Positions 61,096-64,000 of a DNA stretch of 64,000 nucleotides are shown here, piece by piece. The position numbers and the translations under genes are program-made. The first letter of the stretch is position 1, and every line of letters begins with the position of its first letter. The notes beneath the pieces are model-generated. The model ran no database searches. It had not been told where the DNA came from and was given only the letters and a program-made list of their open reading frames with translations. Source of the stretch: an uncultured Bacillota bacterium (GTDB lineage: Bacteria > Bacillota > Clostridia > Lachnospirales > CAG-274); the NCBI GenBank assembly GCA_958426775.1, contig CATZZP010000008.1, forward strand, positions 31,711 through 95,710, given 5' to 3'.

Positions 61096-61782
61096 ATGTT
61101 ATCAAAGCGACTTAAAATGGTAGCTGATATGGTAGAACCCTGTGATTTTTTAGCTGATATAGGTACAGACCATGCCTATCTGCCTATTTATCTTTATCAG
61201 CAGGGTATAATAAAAGGGGCTGTTGCGGCAGATATAAGCAGAGGCTCATGTAATAAGGCTTTACGAAATATAAAGGCTCACAGGCTTGATAAATACATAG
61301 AGGTACGCTGCGGTGACGGACTTGGGGTGCTGGGAGAAAATGAAATACCCGACACAATAGTTATTGCAGGTATGGGCGGAATGCTTGCAATCAATGTATT
61401 AAAAACCCATAAAAGCGGAGTTATGACAAAAAGGCTTGTTTTACAGGTGCAAAGGGATATTTATGCCTTAAGGAAGCACCTTCATGCTACAAGCTATAAA
61501 ATAATTGACGAAAAAATTATAAAAGAGGATAATAAGGTATATACAGCAATGACAGCAGTCAAAGGTCAGGATGTATCCTATAGTGAGGCGGAATATCACT
61601 TTGGCAAAATTCTCTTATCTGAAAAAAGTCCCATTTTAAAGGAATATATTACCTTTGAATACAATAAAATTAAAAAAGTCCTTGAAAGCTTATCAGCAAA
61701 AGAGGGCGAGGAAATAAATATACGCAAAAATCAGCTTAAAAATATGCTGGATATACAAAAGGAGGCATTGGAATGTCTGTAA
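61096..61782 (+). CDS. trmK: tRNA (adenine(22)-N1)-methyltransferase
   Basis: A 228-residue class I SAM methyltransferase. The SAM motif is LADIGTDHAYLPIYL (about 18-32), then AADISRGSCNKAL and the TIVIAGMGGMLAI segment. The C-terminal helical coiled-coil part spans about 170-228. TrmK methylates A22 in the D-loop of some tRNAs, e.g. tRNA-Ser and tRNA-Leu in Bacillus. GGAGG precedes the ATG. It overlaps the Nif3-like gene by 10 bases, and the rpoD-trmK-nif3 order matches other Firmicutes. Confidence 0.94.
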   Translation: MLSKRLKMVADMVEPCDFLADIGTDHAYLPIYLYQQGIIKGAVAADISRGSCNKALRNIKAHRLDKYIEVRCGDGLGVLGENEIPDTIVIAGMGGMLAINVLKTHKSGVMTKRLVLQVQRDIYALRKHLHATSYKIIDEKIIKEDNKVYTAMTAVKGQDVSYSEAEYHFGKILLSEKSPILKEYITFEYNKIKKVLESLSAKEGEEINIRKNQLKNMLDIQKEALECL

Positions 61783-62561
61783 AATGCAGTGAGATTTTAG
61801 ATGTAATGGAAAAGCTTGCCCCTGCCTGCTTAGCCGAGGAATGGGATAACATAGGTCTTATGGTGGGAGAAAGTGAAAAAAATATAAGCAAGGTACTTGT
61901 TGCCCTTGATGTGAATGATGATGTTATAACAGAGGCAATTAGCATAGGTGCAGAGCTTATTATTACACATCATCCCTTTATTTTTAAGGGGGTTAAGGCA
62001 ATAAATGATAAATTACCTTTAGGCAAAAGAATAATAAGGCTTATTAAGAATGATATAGCTGTATTTTCTGCTCATACAAATCTGGATTGTGCAAATTCAG
62101 GCACAAATGCAACTCTGGCAGAGCTTTTGAATTTACACAACACAGAGGGAATTGCAAATGTAAATGAGGACGGTACTGCTATGGGACGTATAGGTGACTT
62201 ACCTTGTGAAATAACCTTTGGTGAGCTTATTGACAAGGTTAAGGCGGTATTAGGTGCTGAAAGCCTGTCAGTATGCGGTGATTTGGCTTGCAGGGTAAAG
62301 AGAGTCGGTATTTGTACAGGTAAAGGCTCATCATTTATGTCAGAGGCAAGGGCAATGGGGGCAGATGCCTATATAACCGGCGACTTTGGCTATCATGAGG
62401 GACAAACAGCATTGGATTTAGGGCTTTGTGTAATTGACGGCACTCATTATCTTACAGAGGTTATAGTTGTGCCTGTTATTTGTAATTATTTAAAGGAGCA
62501 ATTTCCTCAATTAGAGGTTGTTGAGTCCGGGGTAAACGGTCAGACAGTGAATATAGTATAA
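61773..62561 (+). CDS. Nif3-like dinuclear metal centre protein
   Basis: A 262-residue Nif3/YqfO-type protein. It has CLAEEWDNIGLMVGE (about 20-34), metal ligands in IITHHPFIF (H66, H67), AHTNLD, and a C-terminal GDFGYHEGQ and DGTHYLTE. Nif3 family proteins form toroidal hexamers; some have been called GTP cyclohydrolase IB-like, but function remains unclear. It starts with ATG inside the last codons of trmK (10-base overlap), implying coupled translation. The nucleoside kinase gene follows after 23 bases. Confidence 0.92.
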   Translation: MSVKCSEILDVMEKLAPACLAEEWDNIGLMVGESEKNISKVLVALDVNDDVITEAISIGAELIITHHPFIFKGVKAINDKLPLGKRIIRLIKNDIAVFSAHTNLDCANSGTNATLAELLNLHNTEGIANVNEDGTAMGRIGDLPCEITFGELIDKVKAVLGAESLSVCGDLACRVKRVGICTGKGSSFMSEARAMGADAYITGDFGYHEGQTALDLGLCVIDGTHYLTEVIVVPVICNYLKEQFPQLEVVESGVNGQTVNIV

Positions 62562-62584
62562 TTAAATACTACGGGGGTGTTTTT

Positions 62585-63955
62585 ATGGAAAAATTTAAGG
62601 TGAATGTAGTCAATGCTTCAAAGACGATTGAGGTAGATGAGGTTACAACTCTTTGCGATTTAAGCAAGTCCCTTGATAAATATATGAAAGGCAAAATACT
62701 TGCGGCAAAGGTTGATAACGAAATAAGGGACTTAAATACAAAAATAAGTGCCGATTGTACTGTTGAATTTTTTGATATTACAAGCGACTACGGTTATGCT
62801 ACTTACCAACGCAGCGTGGCTTTTCTTATGTTTGCGGCGGCATATGAGCTTTTTGGAAATAATGTAAAAATTTGGGTTGAGCATACAATTAACAAAAATT
62901 ACTATTGTGAGGCTGTTAATGCCGAAATAACAGAGGCTTTTCTTATTAAGCTTGAAAATAAAATGAAGGAGCTTGCAGAGGCGGCATATGATATTGAAAA
63001 GCTTGTTGTGCCTGTTGATGAGGGTAAGGCAATATTCATGAAATACGGTCTTGAAAATGCTTTGAAAAATTTAAGGTTTGTTAAGTCCTCAAATATTACT
63101 ATTTATAAATTGGGCAGATTTTATGATTATCTCTATGGCTCTCTTGTGCCTGATACCTCTTATTTAAAGGTGTTTAAGCTAACACCGTTTAATGAAGGCT
63201 TTATTTTACAGCTTGCCTCAAAAAGTGAGCCTGAAAAACCAAACGAGGCAAAGGTTTATCCTAAGCTTGCCCAGGTGTTTAATGAGTATACAAAATGGTC
63301 AAAGATACTGGGTGTTGATACGGTAGGCTCTCTTAATGAGCGTGTATGTAAGGGTGAGGCAAGGGATATTATATGGACCTCAGAGGGACTTCATGAAAAG
63401 AAAATAGCCGATATAGCCGATAAAATTGTGGAAAAAAAACGTAGGCTTATTATGATAGCAGGTCCGTCATCCTCAGGTAAAACCACGTTTTCAAAAAGGC
63501 TGTGTATTCAGCTTAAGGTAGCAGGCTTAAAGCCCCATGTAATTTCCCTTGATGATTACTATAGAATTAGAACCGAGTTGGAGCCGGAGGCTGACGGAAC
63601 CTTTGATTTTGAAAAGCTTGAGGCTCTTGATGTTAAGCTTTTTAATGAGGATTTACAAAAGCTTTTAGAGGGCAGAACTGTCGAAATGCCAACCTTTAAC
63701 TTTTTTACCGGTATGCGTGAATATAATGGTAACAGCCTTTGCCTGGAAAATAGTGATGTACTTGTAATTGAAGGTATACATGGGTTAAATGAAAGGCTTA
63801 CACCCGATATTGACAGAAGTGAAAAATTTAAGGTGTATATAAGTGCTTTAACCCAGCTTAATTTAGATGAGCATAACAGAATATCAACCGCAGATACCCG
63901 TATGATAAGGCGTATAGTAAGGGATACCCACTTTAGAGGCTTTGATGAACTATAG
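62585..63955 (+). pseudogene. uridine kinase-like nucleoside kinase, C-terminus lost at the window edge
   Basis: A 456-residue frame of the long nucleoside-kinase type: an N-terminal TGS/ThrRS-like half (about 1-230), then a PRK/uridine-kinase domain with Walker A AGPSSSGKTTFSKRL (G293-T300 core) and LDDYYRI. Related proteins continue for roughly 90 more residues after RDTHFRGFDEL. Here a TAG stop follows that motif immediately, and the next bases do not look like continued coding sequence. The likely cause is an insertion at about 63955 (see the feature at 63954). The P-loop is intact but the C-terminal part is absent, so activity is doubtful. Confidence 0.75.
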
Positions 63956-64000
63956 TCAATAAAGTAGACAATAAAAAAAGAAAAAATAACCTACCGGGGT
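63954..64000. mobile_element. possible left end of an insertion sequence (IS3-like?)
   Basis: From about 63954 the sequence begins TAGTCAATAAAGTAGACA, continues A-rich, and ends with CCTACCGGGGT at the window edge. It interrupts a conserved reading frame. The terminal-repeat-like start and sudden loss of coding sense suggest an IS end. IS3/IS150 type is a guess from resemblance, since no transposase is inside the window. Confidence 0.4.

Noticed and set aside
1..64000. CRISPR array or prophage
   Set aside because: No direct repeats with regular spacers and no phage structural or integrase genes were found on reading through the window.

Overview
This window is an A+T-rich chromosomal segment from an endospore-forming member of the Clostridia, probably Lachnospirales-like. 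That placement is an inference from gene content and order. Sporulation is shown by sigK encoding a pro-sequence, spoIVFA-spoIVFB (the pro-SigK processing pair) and dpaA-dpaB (dipicolinate synthase). Firmicute traits include remA, two T-box leaders, a large Bacillus-type SRP RNA, dnaG-rpoD, trmK and TTG/GTG starts with strong Shine-Dalgarno sites. No phage, CRISPR array or complete insertion element is visible. The right edge probably cuts into a mobile element.

Layout. 1-6.1 kb: the housekeeping run yicC(partial)-remA-gmk-rpoZ-priA-def-fmt-YugP-like protease. 6.2-10.4 kb: apgM, an AI-2E-family transporter, a flavoprotein, maf, a DUF4321 protein and a 35-aa membrane protein. 10.5-14.9 kb: an MBOAT O-acyltransferase with an SGNH partner, then an ABC exporter. 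15-19.3 kb: T-box-metG-tatD and a 3D-domain cell-wall protein. 19.4-23.8 kb: MoxR-DUF58-transglutaminase operon. 23.8-29 kb: sigK, an ArsB/NhaD-type transporter with an unknown partner, a Cys/Gly-rich small protein, tcdA and a dGTPase. 29-34.9 kb: two S41 proteases, an SDR, a MATE exporter and a purine permease. 35-42.5 kb: a Ca2+-type P-ATPase, frameshifted spoIVFA, spoIVFB, then DUF1538-PII-lipoprotein. 42.7-48.4 kb: rpsO, pnp, rpmE, rho and a LysM protein. 48.6-51.2 kb: tRNA-Leu(CAA), an L,D-transpeptidase, an ArsC/Spx-like protein, a phosphodiesterase and mntP. 51.2-53.6 kb: SRP RNA and T-box-leuA. 53.6-56.9 kb: a HAD phosphatase, an SLH lipoprotein, dpaA and dpaB. 57-64 kb: a second dGTPase, dnaG-rpoD, trmK-nif3 and a nucleoside kinase that loses its C-terminus at the window edge.

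How the genes work together. The sporulation genes form one mother-cell programme. SigK needs SpoIVFB to remove its pro-sequence, SpoIVFA holds SpoIVFB, and DpaAB makes dipicolinate late in sporulation. In this sequence spoIVFA carries a one-base frameshift at a run of four Cs. The most unusual regulatory signals are RBS-occluding inverted repeats before three consecutive genes (SLH lipoprotein, dpaA, dpaB), and a metG T-box whose specifier position reads GUG rather than AUG. Many sigma-A promoters with 17-bp spacing and intrinsic terminators were located by eye. No database search or folding program was run.
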